Shown in pieces: positions 9,001 to 16,062 of a stretch of DNA of 64,000 bases. The notes below the pieces were generated by a model. It was not told the origin of the DNA and did not search any database. It was given only the letters and a program-made list of their open reading frames with translations. Source of the DNA: Streptomyces lucensis JCM 4490 (GTDB lineage Bacteria; Actinomycetota; Actinomycetes; Streptomycetales; Streptomycetaceae). The stretch is taken from NCBI RefSeq assembly GCF_014650035.1, contig NZ_BMUE01000002.1, forward strand, positions 124,001-188,000. Reading direction: 5' to 3'. The translations under genes and the position numbers were made by a program. Numbering within the stretch: position 1 is the stretch's first letter; each line of letters starts with the position of its first letter.

Positions 9001-9715
9001 CACCACCACCGTCCTGCAGAGCGTCGTCGACAACGGCACCGCCGTCGCCGCACAGGCCGCCGGCCGCCCGGCGGCCGGCAAGACCGGCACCGCCGAGGAG
9101 GACAAGGCCGCCTGGTTCGCCGGCTACACCCCCGACCTCGCCACCGTCGTCTCCGTGATGGGCCAGGACCCCGTCACCGCCAAGCAGAAGCCGCTCTACT
9201 ACGCCCTCGGCCAGCCCCGCATGAACGGCGGCGGCCCGCCCACCCAGATCTGGGCCCAGTACACGCGCGACGCGCTCAAGGGCAAGCCGGCCACCGACTT
9301 CGACCTCGAACTCCAGCAGGGCGCCGACCAGACCCAGGAACCGCCCACCTCCACCGGCACGGCCGAGCCCGACACCGGCGGCCAGGACGACGGCGGCACC
9401 ACCGGCACGCCCACCGACGGCGGCCCCACGGCCACCCCCACCGACGGCGGCACCACCGGCACGCCCACCGACGGCGGTCCCACCACCGACGGCGGAACCA
9501 CCACCACGGGCGGCGACACCACCGGAGGCGCCACCACCACCGGCGGCGACACGACCGGAGGCGCCACCACCGACGGCGGCGGCACGGCCACGGGCGGCGA
9601 CGCCACCGGAGGCGGGACGACGACCGGCGGCGACATCGGCGGTGGCCCCGACACCGGAGGCGGCACCGCCACCGGAGGCCCCGGAGGCCCCCAGCTGACC
9701 GGCCGGCGTCAGTGA
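6056..9715 (+). CDS. Bifunctional class A penicillin-binding protein with long disordered N-terminus
   Basis: A peptidoglycan glycosyltransferase/transpeptidase of 1219 residues, much longer than usual for class A PBPs (700-850). Residues 1-450 are low-complexity Ala/Gly/Pro/Lys sequence with two TQVLRR motifs (Thr261 and Thr300). One membrane span lies near 455-482. The glycosyltransferase domain covers about 515-700, with AAEDRDFY, GSTITQQYVKN and EILEGYLNTSFFG. The transpeptidase domain has S816-TFK, S883-VN and K1009-TGT, so all catalytic boxes are intact. The last 90 residues are Gly/Thr repeats. The ATG at 6056 is preferred. A GTG at 6047 sits closer to the AGGAG at 6039-6043. Confidence 0.92.
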   Translation: MSDEPQQPNEGVAPDKPLPADGPAGPRSREETATERGKGTRKPAPAAAEGADAGADAGAEAPAAGSGRGSAGSEGAAPKGAGAAPKGPDAGRAPAEGTDARRAASKGAGPEGAAPGAADPKRPGAKGTSGAGADTRNTRPAGTAPKSSGTKEPKVQGTTAPAEDADAKRTGSDRRDGSRGTATPSLPAQDTQGQDRTTSIARARARQAARDARTDQRGTTDGDTSSKTPAGPRTAVGGASAPGAAAKRPAEADDAQSAESTQVLRRIPPAEDGKDGKGGDGTKASPSGKAAGDTRAPETTQVLRRVAAPRKGEPDGPRDATAASPAAPAGTGGRTPRTPGPRTGAQNRTTGAAGAARAAGAGAAGASAVGSPGAARAARAARAAGAAGAGATAAQASPAGAAATAARTTAPGTSTDPDEETTALAASDGTALDGKKGKKPKRPKRTGWRRLIPTWRMVLGTFVTCILLIVGLFVLGYSLVKIPPANALATKQSNVYLYADGSQLARDTRDSQVNRENVSLAQISKAAQHAVLAAEDRDFYSESAVDPKAMIRAGWNTVTGKGKQSGSTITQQYVKNYYLGQEQTVTRKAREFFISIKLDQQKTKDEILEGYLNTSFFGRSAYGIQAAAQAYYGKDAADLDPARAAYLAALVNAPSEYDVIAHPENKKAALARWNYVLDGMVTKGWLSKSERTGLKFPMPKEQTISAGLSGQRGYLVDAVRHYLIANDIVTADQLQAGGYRITTTIQKDKQNAFVKAVDDQLISKLDKKNRKADTYVRAGGASVDPKTGKVVAMYGGIDYVKQYTNGATRGDYQVGSTFKPFVFTSAVENNSTTQDGRLVTPNTVYDGTSQRPIQGWSGGPYAPSNEDERSYGEITVRKATDLSVNAVYAQMAVDVGPAKVKQTAVDLGVPAATPDLKPYPSIALGTATASVLDMAEAYATLANHGKHGTYTMVEKVTKNGTQPIELPHQPVKQAVSREAADTTTTVLQSVVDNGTAVAAQAAGRPAAGKTGTAEEDKAAWFAGYTPDLATVVSVMGQDPVTAKQKPLYYALGQPRMNGGGPPTQIWAQYTRDALKGKPATDFDLELQQGADQTQEPPTSTGTAEPDTGGQDDGGTTGTPTDGGPTATPTDGGTTGTPTDGGPTTDGGTTTTGGDTTGGATTTGGDTTGGATTDGGGTATGGDATGGGTTTGGDIGGGPDTGGGTATGGPGGPQLTGRRQ

Positions 9716-10029
9716 CCGCCGGTCGCCTTCAGCCCCACGACGGCGACCAGCAGCAGACACACGAAGAACACCCGGGCGGCGGTGACCGGCTCACCCAGCA
9801 CCACCATGCCGAGCACCGCCGCACCGGCCGCACCGATACCCACCCACACGCCGTACGCGGTACCGATGGGCAGGGACCTCGCGGCGTACGACAACAACGC
9901 CATGCTCGCGACGATGCCAACCCCGGTGAACACACTCGGAACGAGCCGGGTGAACCCGTGGCTGTACTTCATCCCGACCGACCAGCCCACTTCCAGCAGA
10001 CCGGCGACGACCAGCGCGACCCAGGCCAC
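9709..10029 (-). CDS. gdx: SMR-family guanidinium exporter Gdx (SugE type)
   Basis: A 106-residue, four-helix small multidrug resistance protein that exports guanidinium in exchange for protons as a dimer. It carries the Gdx/SugE signature rather than that of EmrE: AGLLEVGWSVGMKYSHGFTR with the essential Glu13, then SLPIGTAYGVWVGIGAAG. The GTG at 10029 has GGAGG seven to eleven bases upstream and aligns with the E. coli SugE start. A longer ATG start at 10065 would place coding sequence next to the riboswitch. A guanidine-III-type riboswitch lies in the leader, which independently supports the substrate. The gene ends seven bases inside the convergent PBP gene. Confidence 0.92.
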   Translation of the reverse strand: MAWVALVVAGLLEVGWSVGMKYSHGFTRLVPSVFTGVGIVASMALLSYAARSLPIGTAYGVWVGIGAAGAAVLGMVVLGEPVTAARVFFVCLLLVAVVGLKATGGH

Positions 10030-10070
10030 GGCGAACCTCCAAGACGAACGACGACCGATGTCCACTCAGC

Positions 10071-10114
10071 CGCGTCGTCTTTGCCTTGACCCGGTACGGC
10101 GCGTCTCGTCGGGT
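10071..10114 (-). promoter_or_regulatory. Guanidine-III (ykkC-III) riboswitch
   Basis: The minus-strand leader of gdx reads CCCGACGAG, then GCGCCGTACCGGGTCA, then AAAGACGACGCG. This follows the Thermobifida fusca guanidine-III aptamer almost base for base (remembered core CCGGACGAG, GCGCCGTACCCGGTCA, AAGACGGCGC). The first helix keeps pairing by a double change: CCGG/CCGG becomes CCCG/CGGG. The second helix can form as CGCG/CGCG. The element ends about 30 bases before the Shine-Dalgarno sequence at 10036-10040, which suits control of translation. The homology is read by eye and has not been scored with a covariance model. Confidence 0.85.
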
Positions 10115-10140
10115 TCGCCCCCGAACATAGCAAAGAGACG

Positions 10141-10175
10141 ACAAAGAGGGCCGGTGACCGTGGTCACCGGCCCTC
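10141..10175 (-). terminator. Terminator downstream of the GroES-like gene
   Basis: A perfect 14-bp stem (GAGGGCCGGTGACC against GGTCACCGGCCCTC) with a two-base loop at 10146-10175, followed on the minus strand by TTTGTCG. It separates the GroES-like gene from the gdx riboswitch leader. Confidence 0.8.
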
Positions 10176-10219
10176 TCCGACGTTCGGACGCAGGACGATC
10201 TACTGAAAACCGGGAAGCA

Positions 10220-10579
10220 TCACAGGTACAGACCCGTGGAGTCCTCCGACCCCTCGAACCGGTCCGCCGCGACGGCGTGCAGATCACGCTCCCGCATCAG
10301 CACGTACGCCACACCACGCACCTCGACCTCCGCCCGGTCCTCCGGATCGAACAGAACCCGGTCACCCGGCTCCACGGTCCGCACGTTCTGACCGACCGCG
10401 ACGACCTCGGCCCACGCCAGCCGCCGCCCGACCGCCGCGGTGGCGGGAATCAGGATGCCCCCGCCCGACCGCCGCTCGCCCTCACCCGTCTCCTGCTTGA
10501 CCAGCACCCGGTCATGCAGCATCCGAATGGGCAGCTTGTCGTGATGAGGGGTGCTGTGCTCGTTTCTCTTGGCGCTCAC
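10220..10579 (-). CDS. GroES-like co-chaperonin family protein
   Basis: A 119-residue protein with the Cpn10 beta-barrel pattern: LPIRMLHDRVLVKQE (like the PLxDRVLVK of GroES), ATAAVGRRLAWAEVVAVGQNV, VEPGDRVLFDPEDRAEV. It has about 18 extra residues at each end compared with GroES. The mobile loop region (GERRSGGGILIP) corresponds to the part that contacts GroEL. It stands alone with no groEL beside it, so it is a second GroES-like paralogue rather than the housekeeping co-chaperonin. The GTG at 10579 has AGGTAGG upstream. Its client or partner is unknown. Confidence 0.85.
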   Translation of the reverse strand: MSAKRNEHSTPHHDKLPIRMLHDRVLVKQETGEGERRSGGGILIPATAAVGRRLAWAEVVAVGQNVRTVEPGDRVLFDPEDRAEVEVRGVAYVLMRERDLHAVAADRFEGSEDSTGLYL

Positions 10580-10622
10580 ACCCTGAACCTACCTGTCCTG
10601 GACCCGTCCGTACCCGACCGGG

Positions 10623-10952
10623 TCAGCGCCCACGCCGCCGGACCCCGAGAGCGAGCAGCCCCACGACCCCCACGGCCACCAGCGCGACCGGCACGACCCG
10701 CTCCAGCCGCAGCGCGCCGTCCTCGTCCACGAACTGCGCCCGCACCTCGGTCACCGCGCGGTTGACCTGCACGTACGCCCGCCCGACCGTGTGATCGACC
10801 TGCGCGACCACCTTCGCCTTCGCGTCCCCCACGATCGTCTTCGGGTGGACGCGTACCCCGATCTCGTCGAGCGTCTCGGCCAGCACTTCACGGCGGCGCC
10901 TGATGTCCGCCTCGATCTGCGCCGGGGTTCTCGTGTCCGACGTCTCCGCCAC
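10623..10952 (-). CDS. DUF3618 membrane protein
   Basis: A 109-residue protein of the DUF3618 type. The N-terminus has RTPAQIEADIRRRREVLAETLDEIGVR, the diagnostic helical motif. A linker mentions HPKTIVGDAKAK, and a single membrane span with an Arg-rich end (VALVAVGVVGLLALGVRRRGR) closes the protein. The GTG at 10952 is chosen because GGAGG lies eight to twelve bases upstream. It lies between the GroES-like gene and the divergent bcp gene. DUF3618 proteins often sit with phage-holin-like envelope genes, but none is next to it here. The function is unknown. Confidence 0.8.
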   Translation of the reverse strand: MAETSDTRTPAQIEADIRRRREVLAETLDEIGVRVHPKTIVGDAKAKVVAQVDHTVGRAYVQVNRAVTEVRAQFVDEDGALRLERVVPVALVAVGVVGLLALGVRRRGR

Positions 10953-11045
10953 CGTACGGCCTCCGAAATCTCCTGATGCTGTTCCGGACAGTCTGTCAGC
11001 ACATCGCCGCGCCGCGCCGCAAGGCCCCCCGGTTACGCTGGCCCG

Positions 11046-11513
11046 ATGAGCGAGCGACTCCAGCCGGGGGACGTGGCCCCCGCCTTCACCCTCCCCGACG
11101 CCGACGGCAACGAGGTCTCCCTGGCGGACCACAAGGGCCGCAAGGTCATCGTCTACTTCTACCCCGCCGCCCTGACCCCAGGCTGCACCAAGCAGGCCTG
11201 CGACTTCACCGACAACCTGGAGGTCCTGGCCTCCGCCGGCTACGACGTCATCGGCATCTCCCCGGACGCCCCCGAGAAGCTGGCGAAGTTCCGCGAGAAG
11301 GAGTCCCTCAAGGTCACCCTCCTCGCCGACCCCGACAAGCGGGTCACCGAGGCCTACGCCGCCTACGGCGAGAAGAAGAACTACGGCAAGACCTACCTGG
11401 GCGTCATCCGCTCCACGATCGTCGTCGACGAGGAGGGCAAGGTCTCCCACGCCCTCTACAACGTCCGCGCCACGGGCCACGTAGCCAAGATCATCAAGGA
11501 CCTGGGCATCTGA
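11046..11513 (+). CDS. bcp: Thioredoxin-dependent thiol peroxidase (Bcp/PrxQ)
   Basis: A 155-residue peroxiredoxin that reduces hydrogen peroxide and organic peroxides, using thioredoxin as donor. The peroxidatic Cys47 lies in LTPGCTKQAC, and the resolving Cys52 five residues later marks the PrxQ/Bcp class. Other family features are GDVAPAFTLPDADG at the start, ISPDAPEKLAKFREKE, and GVIRSTIVVDEEGKV near the end. It is transcribed divergently from the DUF3618 gene and is followed by a clear terminator. Confidence 0.95.
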   Translation: MSERLQPGDVAPAFTLPDADGNEVSLADHKGRKVIVYFYPAALTPGCTKQACDFTDNLEVLASAGYDVIGISPDAPEKLAKFREKESLKVTLLADPDKRVTEAYAAYGEKKNYGKTYLGVIRSTIVVDEEGKVSHALYNVRATGHVAKIIKDLGI

Positions 11514-11528
11514 GCCCGCACCCCGCCG

Positions 11529-11570
11529 ACGGCCCGCACCGGAACCTCCCGGCGCGGGCCGTTCCCTTTC
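11529..11570 (+). terminator. Terminator after bcp
   Basis: A 14-position stem (ACGGCCCGCACCGG against CCGGCGCGGGCCGT, one A/C mismatch) with a six-base loop, followed by TCCCTTTC. It starts 15 bases after the bcp stop. Confidence 0.8.
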
Positions 11571-11579
11571 CGGGCGTGA

Positions 11580-11813
11580 CTGTCCGATAACCGGTTCGTT
11601 ACTCCGTACGAGCCGCGAACGCGCGGGGACCCGAGGTGCGGCACGGAGCCGGTGTGGCGAGACCGGCCGCTCCCGCTGGAGGTCGACCACATCGACGGCA
11701 ACCGGCGCGACAACCGGATCGAGAACCTACGGCTCCTCTGCCCCAACTGCCACTCCACGACCGACAATTACCGTGGGCGCGGCAAGGCCCGCACGGGAGG
11801 GCGTGCCGCATGA
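11580..11813 (+). pseudogene. 5'-truncated HNH endonuclease relic
   Basis: An open frame after the stop at 11577 encodes only the C-terminal part of an HNH nuclease: CGTEPVWRDRPLPLEVDHIDG, then NRIENLRLLCPNCH and a basic tail. It closely resembles the last third of the intact HNH protein that follows, but the N-terminal ~90 residues and the first zinc cysteine pair are absent. No good start codon is present; an in-frame GTG falls in the middle of the motif. Its stop overlaps the next start as ATGA, so it was once, or still is, the upstream member of a coupled pair. Confidence 0.7.
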
Positions 11814-12292
11814 ACGCGCCCGAGGAACTGCGTGCGGCGATTGCCGAGTCGATCTCCATCGCCGAGACGCTGCGGCGCCTCGGGCGCCCGGACCCCGGCA
11901 CCCAGCGTGCCCTTCTGCGCCGGTGGGTGGCCGAGGAGGGGATCTCGACCGGGCACTTCCTGGGTCAGGCGCATCAGCGAGGCAGAACACACGTGGACCG
12001 CACGAGGTCCGCCGAGCACATCCTGGTCCGGCACGATGGCCGACGCCGGACGCGGACGCATCTTCTGCGCCGAGCGCTTTCCGAGGTCGGCGTACCGGAG
12101 CGATGTGCCGAGTGCGGCGTCGGGGCGGAATGGCTCGGCGAGCCGATGACGCTGGAGATCGACCACGTCAACGGTGACTGGAGCGACGACCGGCGGGAGA
12201 ACCTGCGGCTGCTCTGCCCGAACTGCCACGCGATCACCAGCACCTGGTGCAGAGGAGGCGGACGACGTACCACTCTGCCCAGCACCGCGTGA
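11810..12292 (+). CDS. HNH endonuclease family protein
   Basis: A 160-residue protein with a helical, HTH-like N-terminus (residues 8-45, ESISIAETLRRLGRPD) and a C-terminal zinc-supported HNH nuclease domain. The cysteines are C99 and C102 (CAEC) with C136 and C139 (CPNC), and the catalytic core is LEIDHV (His119), then NLRLLCPNCH. The ATG at 11810 has GGGAGGG upstream and overlaps the stop of the HNH relic. The gene ends 20 bases before tRNA-Leu. It may be a homing-type or defence nuclease; nothing in the window fixes its target. Confidence 0.8.
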   Translation: MNAPEELRAAIAESISIAETLRRLGRPDPGTQRALLRRWVAEEGISTGHFLGQAHQRGRTHVDRTRSAEHILVRHDGRRRTRTHLLRRALSEVGVPERCAECGVGAEWLGEPMTLEIDHVNGDWSDDRRENLRLLCPNCHAITSTWCRGGGRRTTLPSTA

Positions 12293-12312
12293 CCGGTACC
12301 ATGGCCGTGCAC

Positions 12313-12396
12313 GCGGCCGTGTTGTAACTGGCAGCCAAGCGGCGCTTAGAACGCCGTGGGAGAAATCCCGTGTGGGTTCGAGTCCCACCGGCCGCA
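12313..12396 (+). tRNA. tRNA-Leu (anticodon UAG)
   Basis: A class II tRNA of 84 bases. The acceptor arms GCGGCCG and CGGCCGC pair with discriminator A. The anticodon stem is CGGCG/CGCCG with loop CTTAGAA, giving anticodon TAG, which reads CUA-type leucine codons. A long variable arm (TGGGAGAAATCCCG) and the T-loop GGTTCGAGTCC confirm it. CCA is not encoded. This is not bldA, whose anticodon is UAA. Confidence 0.95.
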
Positions 12397-12403
12397 CGCG
12401 TGG

Positions 12404-12432
12404 AGGGCCGTCCGGAAGGACGGCCCTTCTTC
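12404..12432. terminator. Bidirectional terminator between tRNA-Leu and rdgB
   Basis: A perfect 10-bp stem (AGGGCCGTCC against GGACGGCCCT) with loop GGAA, followed by TCTTC. It sits between the ends of two convergent genes and can serve both. Confidence 0.8.
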
Positions 12433-12437
12433 ATGTC

Positions 12438-13040
12438 TCAGCCCAGCAGTTCCCGCACCACCGGTACCAGGGCCCGGAACGCCTTGCCCCGGTGGCTGAT
12501 CGCGTTCTTCTCGGCCGGGGTCAGTTCGGCGCAGGTGCGGGTCTGGCCGTCGGGCTGGAGGATCGGGTCGTAGCCGAAGCCGTTCGTGCCCGCGGGGGCG
12601 TGGCGCAGGGTGCCCGTGAGCCGGCCCTCGACCACTCGTTCCGTGCCGTCCGGCAGGGCCAGGGCCGCCGCGCAGGCGAAGTGGGCGCCGCGGTGTTCCT
12701 CCGCGATGTCGGAGAGCTGGGCGAGCAGCAGGTCGAGGTTGGCCTGGTCGTCGCCGTGGCGGCCGGCCCAGCGGGCGGAGAGGATGCCGGGGGCGCCGCC
12801 GAGGACGTCGACGCAGAGGCCGGAGTCGTCGGCGACGGCGGGGATGCCGGTTGCCTGGGCCAGGGCGTGGGCCTTGAGCAGGGCGTTCTCGGCGAAGGTG
12901 ACGCCGGTTTCCTTGACGTCGGGGATGTCGGGGTAGGCGTCGGCGCCGATGAGTTCGTGGGGCAGGCCTGCTTCGGCGAGGATCGCCCTGAGTTCGGTGA
13001 TCTTTCCGGTGTTGCGGGTGGCGAGGATCAGGCGGGTCAT
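12438..13040 (-). CDS. rdgB: XTP/dITP pyrophosphatase (Ham1/RdgB)
   Basis: A 200-residue house-cleaning enzyme that hydrolyses deaminated purine triphosphates (ITP, dITP, XTP) to the monophosphate and pyrophosphate. The N-terminal substrate loop is LATRNTGKI. The metal and base-binding parts are VADDSGLCVDVLGGAPG, SARWAG, TNGFGYDPI and the C-terminal SHRGKA. The ATG at 13040 gives the usual family start MTRLILATRN. A longer in-frame extension to 13325 is rejected because it reads into the neighbouring hydrolase gene and is compositionally odd. Confidence 0.95.
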   Translation of the reverse strand: MTRLILATRNTGKITELRAILAEAGLPHELIGADAYPDIPDVKETGVTFAENALLKAHALAQATGIPAVADDSGLCVDVLGGAPGILSARWAGRHGDDQANLDLLLAQLSDIAEEHRGAHFACAAALALPDGTERVVEGRLTGTLRHAPAGTNGFGYDPILQPDGQTRTCAELTPAEKNAISHRGKAFRALVPVVRELLG

Positions 13041-13086
13041 GCCCGCCAGTATTCCTCGCCGGGTGGTGGTGGTTCCGTGCGGCCCG

Positions 13087-14475
13087 CTACAGCTCGGCCT
13101 GGCCGGCGCCTTCGAGGGTGGTGAGGTCGAAGGTCTCGGCCATCTTGGCGAAGCCGAGGTCGCTGGGGTGCAGGTGGTCGCCGGAGTCGTACTCGGGGCG
13201 CAGGCGGCGGGGGGCGTAGGGGTCGCGGAGTGCCTTGTCGAAGTCGACGACGGTGTCGTAGACCTGGCCGGCACGGATCTGGGCGTTGACCTGCTGGCGT
13301 ACGGCTTCGCGGGCGGGGGTGGCACCGCGGTGGCCTTCGAAGGGCATGAGGGTGGCGCCGACGACCTTGAGTCCGTGGGCGTGGGCCTGGCGGACGAGGG
13401 TGCGCAGGCCCGCGGTGATGCGGTCGGGGTCGGCGAGCCTGGGGTTGCGGAGGATGTCGTTGATGCCGAGGTCTATGACGACGGCTTTGGCGTTGGTGCG
13501 GGAGAGGGCGTCGCGGCCGAAGCGGTCGAGGCCGCTGGGGTTCTCGGCGGGGCGGCCGAGGCCGTCGGCGAGGACCTGGTTGCCGCTGATGCCTTCGTTG
13601 ACGACGCTGTAGCGCGGCAGTTGGCGTCCGCTGCCGAGTGCGGTGCGGAGGCGGTCGGCGAGGACGTCGGGCCAGCGGTGGTTGGCGCCGATGGTGGAGG
13701 TGACGCCGTCGGTGATGGAGTCGCCGAAGACGACGACGGTGCCGTCGGCTTCGTGGCTGAGGACGTCCAGGCCCGTCAGGTACCGCCAGTAGGTGGTCTG
13801 TTGGGTGTAGGGGATGCCGGTGGCGTCCTCGGTGCGGTCACCGTTGGCGGCGTAGGAGAGCTGGCGTGCGTGGCGGTGGTAGGTGACGGGGCCGGAGGGG
13901 GTGGGGGAGTAGGTGGTGACGAGGACGTCGCTGCCGTGGGGGAGGGCGATGCGTACGGCGTCGCTGACGATCTGTCGGCCGGCCGGGATGACGGCGGTGG
14001 TGCTGCCGTTGAAGGTGAGGCGTCGCATGGTCGCCGGGTCGGCGGCGGGGGTGTTGTCGCCGGCGGCGAGGGCGAGGGAGGCGTGGGTGATGGTGAGGGC
14101 GGTCTGTCCGTAGAGGTTGGACAGGGTGATGCGGGCGGCGGTGCCGCCGGTGTCGGCGTGGACGACGTTGCGGACGGACTGGCCTGCCATGCCGCGTGCT
14201 TCGGTGCCGGGTTCGCCGCCGACGGGGGCGGTGGCCCAGGAGCCGACCCAGGTGCCGGTGGAGGCGGGGGCGGCGGCGGAGTCGCGGTGGGGGCGGTTGT
14301 CGGCGAAGGTGGTGCGGTCGGTGCCGTCGTCGGCCGCCACGGTGAGGTATATGGCGGTGGACAGTGCGACGACGAGTGCGACGAGTGCACCGAGTACGGT
14401 GCCGTGCTTCGCGGGTGCCGTGGTTTCCGGCTGCTCCGCTGCGGGCCCCGCGGCCCCGTCATGACGCTTGGTCAC
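13087..14475 (-). CDS. Membrane-anchored SGNH/GDSL-type hydrolase
   Basis: A secreted or signal-anchored esterase/lipase-like protein of 462 residues. After a short cytoplasmic part, residues 23-46 form a membrane segment (LGALVALVVALSTAIYLTVA). Block I is VVFGDSITDGV with the nucleophilic Ser. Block II has NEGISGNQVL, block III LGINDIL, and block V DHLHPSDLG with the Asp-His pair. All four catalytic blocks are present. The N-terminal half before block I is a beta-rich domain typical of this Streptomyces group. The start is uncertain: the GTG at 14475 has AGGAG twelve bases away. The substrate is unknown. Confidence 0.85.
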   Translation of the reverse strand: MTKRHDGAAGPAAEQPETTAPAKHGTVLGALVALVVALSTAIYLTVAADDGTDRTTFADNRPHRDSAAAPASTGTWVGSWATAPVGGEPGTEARGMAGQSVRNVVHADTGGTAARITLSNLYGQTALTITHASLALAAGDNTPAADPATMRRLTFNGSTTAVIPAGRQIVSDAVRIALPHGSDVLVTTYSPTPSGPVTYHRHARQLSYAANGDRTEDATGIPYTQQTTYWRYLTGLDVLSHEADGTVVVFGDSITDGVTSTIGANHRWPDVLADRLRTALGSGRQLPRYSVVNEGISGNQVLADGLGRPAENPSGLDRFGRDALSRTNAKAVVIDLGINDILRNPRLADPDRITAGLRTLVRQAHAHGLKVVGATLMPFEGHRGATPAREAVRQQVNAQIRAGQVYDTVVDFDKALRDPYAPRRLRPEYDSGDHLHPSDLGFAKMAETFDLTTLEGAGQAEL

Positions 14476-14671
14476 GCTGTTGTCGTTCTCCTCGGGAGAT
14501 GGGAGCCCGGGGCTCCGATCCGTTGCACCCATGATGAGGCATGGGTGGGGGATGTCTGACAGGGCCCTGCCCAGGACTCCCGTCCGCTCAGACGCGGGGA
14601 CCGCCCGTTCCGTTCCGGAATCCGGTCGGGAAGGGACAATTGTGTTCGGGATCACCGAGCGGGTGGAGCTG

Positions 14672-16000
14672 ATGGAACCTACGGAGACGGATACACAGGC
14701 GTCGGGCACCGGGGTGCGGGCGGCGTCGTACCGGACGATGACGGCGTTCACCCCGGCGGACGAGGAGCGCCGGGCCGGGGTGCGGCGCATGAAGCTGACG
14801 GCGACCGGGCTGTTGTTGTTCGTGGCGTTGGTCTACGTGCTGGCGAAGCTGGCGTCGCACGAGGGTGCGGGGGCGTGGGCGGAGTACGTGGCCGCGGCGG
14901 CGGAGGCGGGCATGGTGGGCGCGCTCGCGGACTGGTTCGCGGTGACGGCGTTGTTCCGGCATCCGCTGGGTCTGCCGATTCCGCACACGGCGATCATTCC
15001 GACGAAGAAGGACCAGTTGGGTGTGTCGCTGGGGGAGTTCGTGGGGGAGAACTTCCTGTCGGAGGACGTGGTGCGGCAGCGGCTGCGGGCGGTGGGCATC
15101 GGCAGCAGGCTGGGCGCGTGGCTGGCGGAGCCGGAGCACGCGGAGCGGGTGACGGCGGAGCTGGCGACTGCGTTGCGGGGCGCGCTGACGGTGTTGCGGG
15201 ACTCGGACGTGCAGGCGGTGGTCGGTGAGGCGATCACGCGGCGGGCGAACGCCCAGGAGATCGCGCCGGGGCTCGGCAAGATGCTGGAGAAGGTGGTCGC
15301 GGACGGGGGTCACCGGCGGGCGGTGGATCTGGTGGTGGGCCGCGCGCACGACTGGCTGGTGCTGCACCGGGCGGATGTGATGGTGGCCGTGGAGGGGGGT
15401 GCGCCGGGCTGGACGCCGCGGTTCGTGGACCGGAAGGTGGGCGAGCGGGTCTACAAGGAGTTGCTGCGGTTCGTGACGGAGATGCGGGACATGCCGTCGC
15501 ATCCGGCGCGTGGGGCGCTGGACCGGTTCCTGACGGACTTCGCCTCCGATCTGCAGTCCGACTCGGAGGTGCGGGCGCGGGTGGAGCGGCTGAAGGGTGA
15601 GGTGCTGGGCCGGGGCGAGGTGCAGGACCTGATCGTGTCGGTGTGGACGGCGGTGCGGTCGATGATCGTGGCGGCGGCGGAGGACGAGCGCAGTGAGCTG
15701 CGGTCGCGGGTGCGGGCGGCGTTGCTGTCGCTGGGCGCGCGGATGGCGTCGGAGCCGAAGGTGCAGGGGAAGGTCGACAGCTGGGTGCAGGGTGCGGCGG
15801 TGCACGTGGTGACGACGTACCGCGGTGAGATCACCTCCCTGATCACGGACACGGTGGCGGGCTGGGACGCCGAGCACACGACGCGGAAGATCGAGGCGCA
15901 CATCGGCCGTGACCTGCAGTTCATCCGGATCAATGGCACGGTGGTGGGTTCGCTGGCGGGTCTGGTGATCTTCGCGGTGTCGCGGGGTGTGGGGGCCTGA
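14672..16000 (+). CDS. DUF445 membrane protein
   Basis: A 442-residue protein of the DUF445 family. A membrane segment (LTATGLLLFVALVYVLAKLA) opens the domain, followed by the conserved MVGALADWFAVTALFRHPLGLPIPHTAIIPTKKD block that defines the family. A long helical middle part and a second hydrophobic segment at the very end (VVGSLAGLVIFAVSRG) follow. The ATG at 14672 has GGTGGAG four bases upstream. The frame is open further 5' but overlaps the divergent SGNH gene. The function of DUF445 proteins is not established. Confidence 0.88.
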   Translation: MEPTETDTQASGTGVRAASYRTMTAFTPADEERRAGVRRMKLTATGLLLFVALVYVLAKLASHEGAGAWAEYVAAAAEAGMVGALADWFAVTALFRHPLGLPIPHTAIIPTKKDQLGVSLGEFVGENFLSEDVVRQRLRAVGIGSRLGAWLAEPEHAERVTAELATALRGALTVLRDSDVQAVVGEAITRRANAQEIAPGLGKMLEKVVADGGHRRAVDLVVGRAHDWLVLHRADVMVAVEGGAPGWTPRFVDRKVGERVYKELLRFVTEMRDMPSHPARGALDRFLTDFASDLQSDSEVRARVERLKGEVLGRGEVQDLIVSVWTAVRSMIVAAAEDERSELRSRVRAALLSLGARMASEPKVQGKVDSWVQGAAVHVVTTYRGEITSLITDTVAGWDAEHTTRKIEAHIGRDLQFIRINGTVVGSLAGLVIFAVSRGVGA

Positions 16001-16062
16001 CCGGCCTATTCGGCCGAGCCGGGGGCACCCGGTCTCCCGTCCTCAGGACGAGGAGGGAGTCC

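Noticed and set aside
5984..9760. A 1258-codon minus-strand frame opposite the PBP gene
   Set aside because: Gly/Ala/Val-rich mirror of the PBP codons; no start context or domain, while the plus strand has complete catalytic motifs.
12313..12396. Could this leucine tRNA be bldA?
   Set aside because: The anticodon read from the loop is UAG, not UAA, so it does not read UUA codons.
12438..13325. Longer version of rdgB starting at 13325
   Set aside because: The added 95 residues lie inside the SGNH hydrolase gene and are not part of the RdgB family; the ATG at 13040 gives the standard length.
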